NCBI GenBank assembly: GCA_003508835.1
Contig: PUFA01000057.1
Span: 9,560,501-9,624,500 of the forward strand
Reading direction: 5' to 3'
DNA length: 64,000 nt
Source: Eonycteris spelaea
Taxonomy: Eukaryota; Chordata; Mammalia; Chiroptera; Pteropodidae
Positions within the stretch are counted from its first letter, which is position 1. Each line of letters begins with the position of its first letter. Below the pieces are notes generated by a model. That model did not search any database. It was not told the DNA's origin and was given only the letters and a program-made list of their open reading frames with translations. Position numbers and translations under genes: made by a program. Shown here piece after piece: positions 37,465 to 49,770 of the stretch.

Positions 37465-37700
37465 GGTTTCATAGTGTAGTTGTTAGTGTGTCTGCTTTAC
37501 ACACAGAAGGTCCTAGGTTTGTGCCCAGTGGAGCCATAGCCCATGGTCTATAGCCATGCCACTCTGAACAAATCTGATGTCTGATCTCAGAAGCTAAGCA
37601 GGGACAGACATGGTTAGTACTTGGATGGGAGACCACCTAAGAAGAACAGGTGCTGTAGACATAAATAAACAAACAAACAAACAAACAAATAAAAATAATA
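37465..37700 (+). mobile_element. tRNA-Val/5S rRNA hybrid SINE (MEG-TR-like)
   Basis: Two Pol III-derived units sit head to tail. Positions 37465-37536 match tRNA-Val(TAC): the A box TAGTGTAGTTG is intact, the anticodon arm is TCTGCTTTACACACAGA, and the B box is decayed (GGTTTGTGCCC). After a 9-base spacer, 37546-37661 match 5S rRNA, with the internal control region well kept: AGCTAAGCAGGG (box A) and TGGTTAGTACTTGGATGGGA (box C). A single A-rich tail with AAAC repeats follows (37662-37700). No TTTT terminator lies inside, so one transcript could span both units. This matches the hybrid layout published for fruit-bat MEG-TR; the family name is from memory. Confidence 0.85.
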
Positions 37701-37734
37701 AAGTATTCTATTTATTTTTCAAAGTTTGACTTTA

Positions 37735-37872
37735 CTCTTTACAAAAATCCCATATTCTGGGGATGGAGGTGTTAATCATTTTGCAATATATAAGTATATC
37801 AGATCGACTCACTGTACACCTAAAACTTACACAATGGTATATGTCAAGTACATCCAAAAAACTGGGGGGAAA
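37735..37872 (+). mobile_element. L1 3'-end fragment
   Basis: It resembles the last ~130 bp of an old L1 3' UTR: 'ggggatggaggtgttaatcattttgcaatatataagtatatcagatc', 'gtacacctaaaacttacacaatg', 'atgtcaagtacatccaaaaaactgggg'. Confidence 0.55.
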
Positions 37873-37939
37873 TCCAGTGTTCTGTCAATAGACTAGGTTG
37901 ATGATAATAATTTTAAAAGCCAGTGACCTGTAAATTCCT

Positions 37940-38085
37940 CCCTGCCAGCACCTTCAACTTTGTGGTCACATTACTTCCATTTTTCAGATGAGGGTGAAGG
38001 TGTTGGGTTGTTAATAATTTGCTCACGGACAGCTTAGGAGTGAGTGACAGAAGTGAGACTGGAATACTATATTCCTCTCACCAAG
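37940..38085 (-). mobile_element. MIR SINE fragment, antisense
   Basis: Antisense MIR core remnants: 'tccatttttcagatgaggg', 'taataatttgctcacggacagcttaggagtgagtgacagaagtgagactgg'. Confidence 0.5.
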
Positions 38086-38089
38086 TCAC

Positions 38090-41000
38090 AGAATGTGTAG
38101 ATTAAAATGAAATAAGCCTGACAGGTTTCACCCAGTTCCAGATCATTGCTTCTCTCTGCAGTGCTGGCTTTGAAAAGGGCCACCTCCATGGAAAAGAAAT
38201 TGTCAGGAAGTGGGGCATGGCCAGAGGAACCCACTCCACTTCAAGAGAAGCTAAGGTGAAGACATTTTCGCATTATAATAATTTCTGCTTTCAACCCGCC
38301 CCTGGACACACCAAGTAGCCCACCCACTGAATGCATACAGGATGACCCTCATCTGTCCTGCAGATGAGATGACTGGGAGGTGGAGAGAAGGCTGCAGCCT
38401 GCGAATACTGGCAGCTGCAGCCTCAGGCACCAGGCTGCTCCCATTCCTTGAAAGTCACAGAGATGTCCATGCTGCCTGTGGAGAAATCTCTTTTTGGGTA
38501 GCCAGTTTGAACTGCATTTATGCACACTTTTCTGAGGTCTGGGGCTGAAGAGGCTCCCCAGATGTGGTGTTTAGAAATGGATCTCATGCAGCTGACAGAA
38601 TTTACTCTCTTGTTGGTCCTCATACCACTTCCATCTTCTTCACACTGGATCTACCATCTGGTTCAGACACTTGGTCTTCTGTAACTTCTCCCAAGCCAGA
38701 GGCCAGGCAACACCCATTTGAAGTTGTCTGTACAGGAGAGTGCCTGCCCAGAGGGTGCAAAAACCAGGCCTCTCCGCACAATCTCCTATCTCCCTCAGGC
38801 AGTGACAGCCTCTTGGCCTGCTCTGCTGGCAGCAGCTGCCTTTGGGTCCCACCAATTCATCACATCTGGAATGTGCAGTTGCTGCAGGCAGCGTGATCTC
38901 TTGGCGCTCTGTGGACTGCTGCATTTGGAAGTGATTTGAGACTCAAAAAGGCTGCAAATCGAGGAAACTCTGAAGTGTTGTTCTATTTCTGGCCACCCAC
39001 TTTCTAAGCTGAGAAAGTGGGATCTGGCCAAGCTGAGGCAAAGTGTAACTGAAGTCAAGAAAGATGGTAGCCAGCATGACGTGAGTGGCTGGGTGAGAAA
39101 TTTCTCCATCTTCCTCAGTTTAGTGGGCTGTCAACTCGACGCCTGGGTGGGGCCTCACTAGCCCCTCCTGCTTTTCTGTCTGCCTGGCCTGGCATCCATT
39201 TTCTGTCTTTATATGATTATTCCCCCCGAGCCTTGCAAGTACATGACGTACCTTCTGCTGCCGCAGACATCACCCTGATTTCTTAAGCTGGACATGAATT
39301 TGATTTCTCTCTGCCTAGAGAACAAGCCATGTTGCTCTTCCTCCTCTCCTGGGCTCAAGTTCCCTTTGCAGAGTGTAAAGGCTCTTCACATGGTTGAGGT
39401 CCTTTGCAGTTCTCCTCCCCTTGAGCCACTGCCCCCCCTTCTGTTCTTACTTCTGAAATCTAACCAGATGGTAAACTTTCCCATCATCTATTTCAACTGT
39501 ACGTCACTAACTGCATGTCAAATGGGGATGTTAGAAATGACTTTTCCTAATGATCCATAAAAAGTCCCATTTTTCACAAAGTTTTTCTCTACAACTTGGT
39601 TTTACACATGACTATTGTTTGCTAGAAAGACCACGTTTTTCAATCAATCATGCTTCCTTCCTGACTCCTGTCTCCCTGCGGTACTATCCCCCTTCCACGA
39701 TCGTCTGCCCTCCCTCCCCACCAGCCTCCACCCTTTCGTGGGCTGTGCCAACAGTACAGCAGGAGGAATTTCTGGAAGGAGGCCAAATTTGGCTTCAGAT
39801 CATTTCTCTTCAACACACACTGGTCTCTGAAAACCAGATTCTGTTTGTCATTTGGTTTGCTCTCCCAGCATTGTGTCATTCCGATGGTAATGCTGATGGA
39901 TTTCAAGCTTGCCTTGTAGAGTAACGCACAAGGTTTTCATAAGCACATTAATCTTAAAAGAAAAACTGTCAGATGCAAACAATACCCATATGACTGATGT
40001 TTTAAAGACACAAACTAACTCTTAACATCCATTCCCAAAGAATATTATCTTACATGAGCCTTATTGCTGCCTTTAACTCCTTTCAAACATACATACCTGT
40101 GTTGCAGGGTTTCATGGCACCTAAAAGCTTGCTTTCTACACCAAAAGGCTGAGAGTTAATGGCATGTCTGCTCATTTGCCAAGTCCAAATAGTAGGCTTG
40201 ATCACATGGCCATATAAATAAGACCATGATTACAAGAAATATGTAATTTCATTAGTTTTCACAAAATGTAATATAAGCAGTTTTTATGAAAACCAAATTG
40301 TAAAACCATTATACCCTAAGAAAAGGAACTCTGGTCTCCTCAAAACGCTAAAAGCTTATTAGTAAATGAAACATACTGACCAATCTCTCTCTCTGTAGGA
40401 AGCATTTCTAGCTCACAAGCAGATTTGTAGAAGGCATTTTCTCCATTTTGTTCTGAAGTTAGCAAAATGTGTGGTGTGAATTAAATATCTGATGTTGCTG
40501 TAAACGTCATTTGGAAGTCAGCCAGGCCACAATCAAAATCGAGCTAGTAGCTTGTTTTAATTTAATGGTGTTGAAGTGTTCCACTATAATTAAGCATCTG
40601 AAAAATAAATAGAAACAGTCATTAGGCTCAGCAATACAAAGCTACCAGACCAAAGAACATAAATTATTTCAAATAAAGGTCCCCGAAGAGAATGATGAGG
40701 TCTGTGAGGGGGTTTCCCAACAGGCACTGGAGCAATCACTGGAGTTTAGGGCCATCAAAATTAGTGAACACAGACAGTTAATCTAGGGGTTGAGATTGTC
40801 ACCAGGGAAGCCTGAGTTTGTTAGTAGTAGCCATATTTGGTTTTAAATTTCTAGATAAATTTAGGCCCAGCTCTGGTACTGCAACCTCATCCTACTCCTA
40901 CAAAGTCTATGTGATTCATAACCTGAGGTAGAGATGGCTGAGCTGATGAACTACATAAGAAGATGAAGGAGACTCTGAAGTCTTTCACATTCTCTACCAT

Positions 41001-41929
41001 ATCTTCATTTAGAACCAAGTCTTTCCTCTTCGCAGTGATAAATTATGGCTCTTGGGTTCTCTCAGGAGTCGAGTCCATGCAACCTAAGAAAGCAGCAATA
41101 TTTCCCAACTTCCCACCTAAGAAAGGACAAGTGCATCTTTGCTTTCATTCCATGGCTCATCTTTTATGGAAGTAAAAGATCTGTGGCATATTTGGCCAAG
41201 CAAGATGACTGTTTGTCCTTCAGATCACCCTCCAAACCTTAGGAATTGTGTATAATAAATGGATATGTTCTTGGGTTAAAGCACTTTTACAAGACAATTT
41301 TATATTTTTTAGATTCATAACTGAACCATCTCATTTAGCAAGCAAGGTGCATCTTGTTATGGTCCTTCTACAGATAGGCCAGCTGAGAATGAGAAATAGG
41401 CTACCTTTGGGAAATGAAGTAACTTATTTCACAGTAAACTTTTATTCATCCACAAGTTTGAATAACAAAGATAGTAATGATTTTAGATCTTTTTTAGTTA
41501 AACTCTTTGAAAATACAAAGAAAGCAAAGGTTGTTATCCCAAGAAAATATACAGAGAATCTTGCGGACCAGTTTTAGGTGTTTGTGGAACTATAGCCCAC
41601 GGAACCTAAAATTGCTAGTTAAAAAGTAATAAATAGATAACTGAAATCTTCAAATTAACTCAGGTCTTCACTTTATAAAACACCTTCAAGAGTCTCCTCT
41701 ACCAAATATTTTTGAAACCAGGCTTACCCAATTTTTCAATTGCCTTTCATCACCTCCCCTCCCATCAGCCACTCTCATGAGCAGCCCGAACATCTCAGGT
41801 GGGAAGCTAGAGAGTATGCAGGAGAATATGGAACCTAGATTGTCCACTGACAGAAATCAGTTCTGGGAAAATCTGAGAGGAGAGTTGAAGGCTCTTGGAT
41901 TGAGAATGTTTCCATCTCCTGTACAGCAT
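38090..41929. other. Single-copy intergenic sequence (apart from the candidate element at 40430-40690)
   Basis: No named repeat or gene recognised. A short MIR-like antisense stretch may lie at about 41330-41440 ('tctacagataggccagctgagaatgagaaatagg'), too decayed to call. Open frames at 38564-38939 and 39550-39924 have no recognisable domain. Confidence 0.4.
40430..40690. promoter_or_regulatory. Candidate conserved non-coding element
   Basis: Repeat-free sequence with non-repetitive, motif-rich texture: 'taaacgtcatttgg', 'ccacaatcaaaatcgagc', 'taattaagcatctg'. It is 22 kb upstream of PAX1. Inferred from appearance only. Confidence 0.22.
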
Positions 41930-42184
41930 ACGTAATAAATTCGTACTCTGAAGCCAAACGCCAGGTTCAAATCCTGGCTCAGCCACTTCCTGGTTTGTGT
42001 GTCCAGGAATGAGTTGTCCTCTTTGGGCCTTAGTGTCCATACCTGTATAAAAAGATAATTCAACGTTAGTTTATTTAGCCTCTAAGAGCTGTTGTGGGAG
42101 TCATGCAAGATAATATGTACAAATGTGTGAAACAATGACTGACACAAAGAAGGCACACAAGGAGCTTCAGCTTTTATTATCAGA
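41930..42184 (+). mobile_element. MIR SINE, sense
   Basis: The sense MIR order is seen: 'gtactctgaagccaaacgccaggttcaaatcctggctcagccacttcctg', 'tgtgtccaggaatgagttg', 'cagtgcctgg'-like 'caatgactgacacaaagaaggcac', and 'ttttattatc' at the end. The B-box-like 'ggttcaaatcc' is intact. Confidence 0.8.
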
Positions 42185-44559
42185 CCCAAGAAGGAGGGTG
42201 TCTGACACAGTATGGTACCAGAGTGTGATGTTGGACACAGTGAGGCAGCTGCCACCCTTGCTTCAGCGACCAGGCAAGGTGAGACGAGGTTCGCCCATCA
42301 ATTGCATTTACAGTCCTTATGGGGGCTGAACATTCGAGTTGGCGTTTCCTCCCACTTTAGTTGATATATATTCCCTCCAAATCCAGTCAGGTAAAAACAT
42401 TTCATCAACAAATGACCTGTTTGATTTGGGCACTGCATTTTCCTCTTCTTAGCCCCCTTTAGTGGTTTATTTGTTCTGTGTCTATGGCTGCTGCAATCTC
42501 CCACTATTTCAATACCACTCCTCTTGGGTGTTGGCACTTGGTTATAATTATACTCACCTTGGATGCTCAGCTCCTGAAACAGCTTCTATTTCTATGTTTA
42601 AATGGAATGTTCCCTTCAAGCAGTTTTTAAACATAAAAGCAGTTTGTCTTCATTTCTTCTTTCTTTTTCTTCTTAACACAAGAAGCCTTTCAACTTTTCT
42701 GAAATTCAGAGTCCAATTCGCTTTCATGACCTCAAATGTCAGTATAATGGAATACGGTTTACTTCAAACTGGAAATATTAAAGTGCTCCAGGGACTGTGG
42801 CAGAAAGGCATGCTTAAAGGAGCACTCTTTCTTCACTGGGCATGGCTGACACTCTAGCTGGTGCGACCATTCCCAGTGGGTGCTCTTGTCTACAGCAGCT
42901 CTGGCTTGAAAATGGAGATGACACAAAACAATTTAGAAGCAATCCTGTCACACTGGCAGGACTCAGACCTCCTTGCACTGCCAAGAGCCAGCTGCTCCAC
43001 ATGACTCAGGAAGAGGGACATCTGCAGATGCCTCTGTAGGGGGCATGTGCCAGTGAAGCAAGGGACAAGAAGGAAGTCTAGGACTGAGGACCCTGAAGGT
43101 AATGGTGCATGATGGCATTGCTGCATCTGACCTCTACACCAGTTTGTGGGTTCTGTGTTCCTTGTGGAGCAGTAGGCAGAATCCACTTGTAGTTATCAGG
43201 AATAATATGGCGATCTTTTTGTTGTCTATAATGACCCACAAATTACTTATGGGCCTTAAAAATAGGGAAATAAATGAAATGAGATGGTCAATGTCCCATT
43301 TCAGAGGAAAAATCATACCCACAGGTAAAGTTGTTTTATGCAAAGCCATTATCAATAGTGGGAAGACTTGCCCCCAAAATACCAGGCCATCACCAATTTT
43401 CCTTTCCATTACATCAAAATCTGACTTTGCCATTCTCATACACAGTAGTGTCTGGCAGCTACTACACAAGCTGGGCTTCCTTAAATTTAAAGTCTCTGTT
43501 TTATTTTATACCAGTGTATCAATATGGTTCTATGTCACATACCAATAAAATAATAAAGTCAGAAAAAGATAATGAAGTAAATACTCCAGTGATGATATCC
43601 AATATAATTATCACAGTTAAACATTAACATTTTGGGGAAAATAATGAGTTATACAATTGTGCATCTGAAGAGAAAGCAGGCCAGTTCTTTAAGAAAGACA
43701 AATGGGTAGGGGGGTCTAGAAAAATTTTTTCCCAGGGATATCATGTGGAGAATATTGATGAACACATTTTTCAGTGTCCTTATGGAGACTTGGTGATAAA
43801 ATTCAGACTAGAAAAGTGTGCTTCATCTTACACTTATAGACTTAACTTCAAAATTGAGATCTATATATTATATGTGAGCAGGAATTATAGATCTATTAAT
43901 TACAGGTGAGCAGGAAGTTGGCATTAGGAAGAGGAGTAGAACAACTGACTCTGGCCATTCTTTGAAGAACCATTTGAGTTCAACCATGTTTGGGAACAAA
44001 ACAATAAAACAATAAAAGTCTTAAGAGACATTTGAAGTTTACATATAAATTTTTTGTTTTTCTGTGCCTCAGACACTTAACAGGAGCTGGTTGCTCTTGC
44101 TATCACCATTTTCCAGGCTTTCATTGGGGGAAGGATACCAGGTATTAAAGATATGTCTGACAATGTCTGCAATGAAAACCTAAGAATGCCAACTCTCACC
44201 AAACCGCTGTCATCTTATCAGATTCCTGTGATGACTCAACTTACTTAGAAGCAACCCTCAAACTAAGAGACATTAGCAAACCAAACTATGCTTTTATGCT
44301 TATGTGATTCAATGGTCAGGAAATTCAATAAATGCCTCCTGGAAACTCTATGCTCAAGACAGAGTGGACACAGTGGAAAGATGTAGGGTCTGCTTCCTTC
44401 CTTTGAACAGCTTCTAGCATAGTGGACATTGGGAAAAAAGTAACTGGAATATATCGTGAGCATTTGGGGGGTTGTGTTAAAGCTAATCCTGGCTGTCATT
44501 TTATCAGTAAATATTTTAGTTTGTATCACTAAGAGATACATACTAAAAACAAAACAAAA
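42185..44559. other. Single-copy intergenic sequence
   Basis: No repeat family or gene recognised over about 2.4 kb. Open frames of up to about 150 codons on both strands (e.g. 43102-43548) carry no domain, are not supported by a start context, and overlap each other. Confidence 0.4.
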
Positions 44560-45114
44560 CACACCACAAAAAATCCCCCAAACACAACACCATTATATAC
44601 CTAAACATCTTATGATAATTTCATTATATCTTCTGATATTTTATCAGCATTCATATTTCCATGATTGATCAATACATGAGTTTTTGCAGTTTATTTGTAT
44701 AAATCAGGATTCAAACAAGGCCAACACTTTCCATTGTTATATCTTTTGTTATATCTTTTAAGTTTCTTTTATTTATTTTAATTTTATTTTTATGTTTTTT
44801 TCTTTGCCATTTATTGACTGAGTAAATTGGGTCACCAGTTTGTAGACTTTCTCAAATTTTGGATTTGGCTAATCACATTCCCATGAGGTCATTTAACTAC
44901 CATTATCTTTTACACCCCATAAGCTGGTGATCAAATCTAAAGTTTTGATCAGATTAAGTTCATTCCTTGAGCCTGGGGCTTCCTACTGCATCATAGGGAG
45001 GCACCCAAAGTATGGTTCTTCCTGTTTTGTGATGTTAAGATGGATCATTTGAGTTTAGATATTCTCATTCTTATTAATGGACAATTTTTCATTAGAGCCA
45101 TGAAAGACTTGAAG
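44560..45114 (-). mobile_element. Old L1 (L1ME-type) 3' UTR, antisense
   Basis: It contains the antisense L1ME 3'-UTR series 'ggatttggctaatcacattcccatgaggtcatttaac', then 'gctggtgatcaaatctaaag', 'gatcagattaagttcatt' and 'tttttgtgatgttaagatgg'-like sequence. No coding part remains. Confidence 0.6.
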
Positions 45115-45739
45115 TCAATTTTTGAACTCTAATATGTATAGATAAGAGAACTAGTATTAAAAATAGAGACTTCATATAGGGACTAGGGGCAAGATGAAGG
45201 TAAAAGTACAGATAATAATATTTTATGAATGCGTATAACCTGGGTCTTGTGTAACATACTTACTATACAGGTAAAGTGCTCAGAGCAGTCTCAAGAGCAT
45301 AACAAAATAAACAATAAACAATACTATTGCTATTTTAGTTCGAACCACTTTGCTGTGCTCCTTCCTAAGGCAACCTGTTAATCCAAGGAAAAAGAGGACC
45401 CCCACGCCCACCCCAACCCCAGGCAAAATTACCTGGTCAGTCAGAATTGTAAAATGGTAACTTCTCTCTTACTTTGGTGAGCTGGGTCATTTGTGGAAGT
45501 GAACAAATGGGTTTATTATAGATGCTGCAGAGTAGGATGGAATCTGTAAGTTTCAGACTGGAGAATAGTGTGGTCAAAGAAGCATTTCAGAATGAGACAC
45601 TAGGTGATCAAGAGGAATTGCCTAAAATGACAAGATCAGAGGCCCAGAGAGCAGGTTAGGAGACTTGTAATTGTCAAGCTAGGAATTGCTACGGTTTTCA
45701 GCTCAGAGCCACAATTATATGGGTAGTTTCTCTACCAGG
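45115..45739. other. Unclassified intergenic sequence
   Basis: No gene recognised. A C-rich patch occurs at about 45398-45424. Confidence 0.35.
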
Positions 45740-47445
45740 TGGCCCTCTGGAGAAAGACAGATCCATATCTCACACCATATACTCCAGTTAACGCCCATGG
45801 GTCACAAGTTAAATAAAATATGAAGCCATGAAAGTACTAGATGGAAGCATGGAAGAATTCATTACACCATGAAAGGAGGAAACTTTTCTAATATGACACA
45901 AAATCCACATTCATAGCATCATAATATATTTTTAAAAACAGAGTAATCTGATTCCTAAGAGTCAAAAACTTCTACATGAAAAAAAAAATCACTGCAAGTG
46001 AAGTCAAAGGACAAGTGAGGGACTGGGAATAAATATTTGTATCTTATATTCCAGATAAATTGCAAATATCCCTAACATATAAATATTTCTAGAAACTGAG
46101 AAAAGAACCAACAACCAGTATAAAAATGGGCAAAGACATCTCACAGAAAAATAACTATAAAAGCCTTAAATTTATGTGAAAAGATATTCAATCTCATTCA
46201 CACAAATAGAAAGGCAAACTATAACTGCAATAAAATACCATCTATCCCCAACAGATTGGCTGAAAAAGTTGCTGCTGGGAGTGTAAAGTGGTACAACTCC
46301 CATAGAAGACCATCTGGCAATATTTTTCAAAATTACATATGTGTATACCTTTGACACAGAAATTTCACTTCAGAAATTTATCCTACAGATGCATACCTGT
46401 GTGCCCACAAAATAGCAAAATACTGGACACAATTCAAAGGCTGAATAGACTCTGGTTATATAGTGGACACTATTGTTGTTATGTGCCATGGAGTCAGCTC
46501 AGGAATGAGTGATGTCACAATGTCCTGTCCTCAGCAGCCCTGCTCAGCTCCCATAGATTCATGCCTATGGCTTCTTTTATGAAATTTATCTGTCTCATAT
46601 TTGGTCTTCCTTCTTTTCTACTGCCTCATATTTTTTTCAGTATTATTTTCTTTTCCAAATAACCCTGTCTTCTCATGATGTGCCCAAAATATGACATTAT
46701 GCTTCCTGATGTTTCAGGCTTAATTTGCTCTAGGAATCACTTCTTTGTCCTTCTAGTAGTCTAGGGTATCCACACAGCTCTCCTCCAACACCATATTTCA
46801 AATAAATTATTATTTTTATATTGGCCTTCTTCACTGTCCAGCTTTAGCATCTGTGCATAGTGATTGGAAATATGAGGTGTAGATGATCTTAGATTTGCTC
46901 TCTACTGACACATCTTTGCTCATGGTGATCTTCTCTAATTTTTCCATTGCTGCCCTTCTGAGTCTGTCTTCTCTGGATTTCATGGCTTCAGTCTCCATTA
47001 AATTGATGACCGAACCAAGGTAAGTAAAATCTTTAACAATTTGAATGTCTTCATTGTCTATGTTAAAATCGTGCATCTCCTTTGTAGTCATGATTTTTGT
47101 ATTTTGGAATACTATGCAGGTATTTAAAAGAGAACATGAGGCCCTTCATGTGCTAATATGGAAAGAGCTCTGGGATAAGTGGAAATAGCAAAGTGTAGAA
47201 CAGTATGCCTGGCACACTGCCTTTTGTGTGAGAAGCGGGTGGGGGGGACACTATATGTTCTTATTTGCATGCATTTGCATGAAACTATACAAAAACAATT
47301 GACAAAAGTGGGTCCCTGTATGTCAAAGAAGGAACAGGGCAGGAATCCTTGTGGATGAGAACAAGACTTCTCGAAGGGGACCTTTTTAAATATCTTTTGA
47401 ACACTGAGTCATGCAAATATATTGCTTATGGATAAAAATTAAATT
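45740..47445 (+). mobile_element. Old L1 (L1M-type) ORF2 3' part and 3' UTR, split by the RTE insertion
   Basis: The segment at 45740-46475 follows late L1 ORF2 ('gtataaaaatgggcaaagacatctcacagaaa', 'ataccatctatccccaacagattggctgaaaa', 'acacagaaatttcacttcagaaatttatcc'). The L1 resumes at about 47095 with 'tattttggaatactatgcagg'. The two parts join in the normal L1 order once 46476-47094 is removed. Many stops; dead copy. Confidence 0.7.
46476..47094 (-). mobile_element. RTE-clade LINE 3' fragment with reverse-transcriptase C-terminal remnant
   Basis: On the minus strand 46831-47091 reads a frame with VKDFTYLGSVIN, then about 20 residues on LRRAAMEKLEKI and SVESKSKIIYTSYFQSL. This is the layout of the segment just after the RT domain in RTE/BovB-type elements (DFTYLGS ... 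RL...AM.KL..I ... KVRLV...FP). The left end 'gttgttatgtgccatggagtcag' resembles the 3' UTR found in mammalian RTE elements. The usual 'YGCE.W' that follows is degraded. It interrupts an old L1 on the opposite strand. Confidence 0.65.
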
Positions 47446-47449
47446 AAAT

Positions 47450-49574
47450 TAAAACAAAACAAGTAGTCCATGGTCTCAAAGGTCCATGGTCACCTCAGGG
47501 AAGAAAAGGCTTATGTACTTGTAGGTGTAACAGGAAGGCAATGTGATGAATCTGGGTGGCAGCTGAGAACACTGCTGGTCTGGATTGGAGGGCACAGGGG
47601 GACAAAGATAGCTGTTTGGTGTCAGCATTAAGAAGACCTCAGCTGCTCAGATGGAGCCTGGGCTTATTCCAAAGGCTATATGATGCCACTAAAGTGTTGA
47701 GTAAATAATAGAACCTATCAGAACTGCATTTCTATTTTTCCATTTAAACATTTCCTATGTGCCTAAGATATATGGGCACTGAGACAGGTGCTAGGGTTGC
47801 TGAGATGAATATTACTCAATATCCACAACCCAGGTACTGGCATTCTCTTGGGGACAGAGATTTATGAAAATTAGGAAAAAATAAGTAATTAGGGGTTGTG
47901 TGCTGAGGACAGTACTAGAATTCTTAGCCAGGTAACAGGGAATGGTTTCAATTCATCCATTTTACATGCAGACAGAAGCATGGGAGAGCCTCAGAGAAGT
48001 CAAGATGCTTAAATAATAGGCAGAAATATGGATGGTTAATGTTGTAGATATTTGGTGTGCATGGAAGGGGAGAGGACCCTGGAGGCAGATGTTCAGGTGG
48101 CAGGTGACTTGAAGCATCAAGAAAAGGCTGCTATGAGCTGGAGTGATGGTAGTCCCAGCAGGAAAGAAAATTATTCATGACAACAAGACAGACAGGATTG
48201 GGGATGCTGGTAGTGAGATGTGGACAGAGTGAGAGGATGTGGGAAGAAAAGGAAAATACTAGAGTGATAGTTTTGACATGAGCATAATCCTTCTTTGGCA
48301 TGATCCTTCTAAGGCCCAGGAAGAATGCAGCATGGTAGTATTAGTGGCAGTGGTGGTGGTAAGGTGATGTTGGTAGATGTGGTGACAGTTTTGAAGGTGG
48401 CGATGGTGGTGAAGGTTGTTGTGGTGGTGGTGTGGTGGTGGTGGGTTGGAGCAGCCAGCAGCTGGAAATGCAGAGTCAGTCAAGGCTCTGGAAGGAGGTA
48501 TCGCCTGGCCAGATGAAGTTGGGACTTTATTGAGCATGGCTTGAAGCAGTGAGTATGGCAGATGTCACCAAAGGGGCAAAAGGTAAAAAATAAGAAGACT
48601 TTGAGAACGATTACATTTTAGGGTGCAGGAGACAAAAGGAGGCAAGAGTGAAGGAAGAAAAACATCTCAAGACTCAGGTGAATCAGAAGACATGAACTCC
48701 TAGAAGGCAAAGAAGGAGGGAGAAACTAGAGGATAGGATATCCTTGATCATAGACCAAAGTGGAGATAAACCTTCAACAGAGTCTGATTGAGCCAGTGGC
48801 AGCTGGGAATCCCAGCAAGAGAGGCCAGTTAAGGATGAAGGCAAGTGAGTTAAGAGGAAAGAAGGCGCTGTACTCTTCTAGAAAGATCAGAGAAGAGGAG
48901 ACTCAACTGGGAGAGGGTAGGTGAAAAGGGTGTCTGCAGGAAGCAGGGTAGGTAGCTACACAGTATATACAGTCAAACAGGCAGCCAGAATGGTGGGCCT
49001 GGCTTTGGCTCTGGGGAACCCTCAGTTATTAGCAACTGGGTAAGCCCTGGAAGGCCGGCAATGGAGGAGTATGAGGTGTTTATGAAAATCAAGGCTAAAG
49101 AAAGCAGGGATGATTCTGCCCATAGACCTCATCCATCAGTCCCCAGGGAATTCTTAGGACATCCTCTCACCTTAATTTTTCTCTCATTCTATGGCCTCTC
49201 AGCCTTATCCTCAAAGTGCCACTTGGCTTTCCAATGGCTGCTCCCAATGCCGCGTGTTTTGGGTGGGAAGGGCAAGATCAGGGAGAACATTGTGAAAGCA
49301 CACCTAAATTAAGAAAAGATTTTAAAAACGAGGTTCTGTCGTTCTGCAGAGATAAATATATTGGAGGTGAGCAGGTCGTGGCTTGCAAAAATTCTGCCTT
49401 AGTGAATAACTAAGATCATTTTACAATTAGCAGAGCAAAATGCCTGCCTGGGCGTCTTTCCCTTTTTGTCATTCCCAGGTCATAGCTCACCTGGCTTCAT
49501 CTTGATTTTTCAGTACCTCAAGAACCATAATAACAATAATATATTATAATATGTTAAATTGTTACATATTATTA
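47450..49574. other. Mostly unclassified intergenic sequence, partly old interspersed repeat
   Basis: The part at about 47740-48280 (tgtgcctaagatatatgggcactg, ctgagatgaatattac) has the feel of an ancient mammal-wide repeat, but I cannot name it. It also contains the GGT-rich tract. No convincing gene. Confidence 0.35.
48325..48450. repeat. GGT/GTG-rich imperfect microsatellite
   Basis: About 120 bp dominated by TGG/GTG triplets, densest at 48412-48446. It gives runs of Val/Trp or His in the six frames, which is a composition artefact and not a protein. Confidence 0.85.
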
Positions 49575-49770
49575 CAGTAATAATTATTTATTAAGCACTT
49601 CTTATGCACTGGTACTGTGCTAAGTACTTTATCTTCCTGATTTCATCTAGTTTTCCTGATGTCCTCAAAAAATGGGTTCTATTGTGACCCATTTTCCAAA
49701 AGGAAAAACTGAGATTCAGAGGTTCGATGACTTGCCCACAGGATGAAAGGAGTCATCTTCATTCTACACA
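49575..49770 (-). mobile_element. MIR SINE, antisense
   Basis: Antisense MIR hallmarks in order: 'ttattaagcacttcttatgc', 'gtgctaagtactttat', 'cccattttccaaaaggaaaaactgag', 'cagaggttcgatgacttgccca'. Confidence 0.75.

Noticed and set aside
37465..37661. Functional tRNA-Val gene and functional 5S rRNA gene
   Set aside because: The tRNA acceptor and T arms do not pair well and the B box is mutated. The 5S part has several substitutions and a small deletion. Both share one A-rich tail, as in a SINE.
43102..43548. 148-codon open frame on +
   Set aside because: An opposite-strand frame of similar size overlaps it. It has no domain, no repeated-family match, and is AT-rich as expected by chance.
48259..48537. 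His-rich / Val-Trp-rich open frames
   Set aside because: They are direct translations of the GGT/GTG microsatellite.
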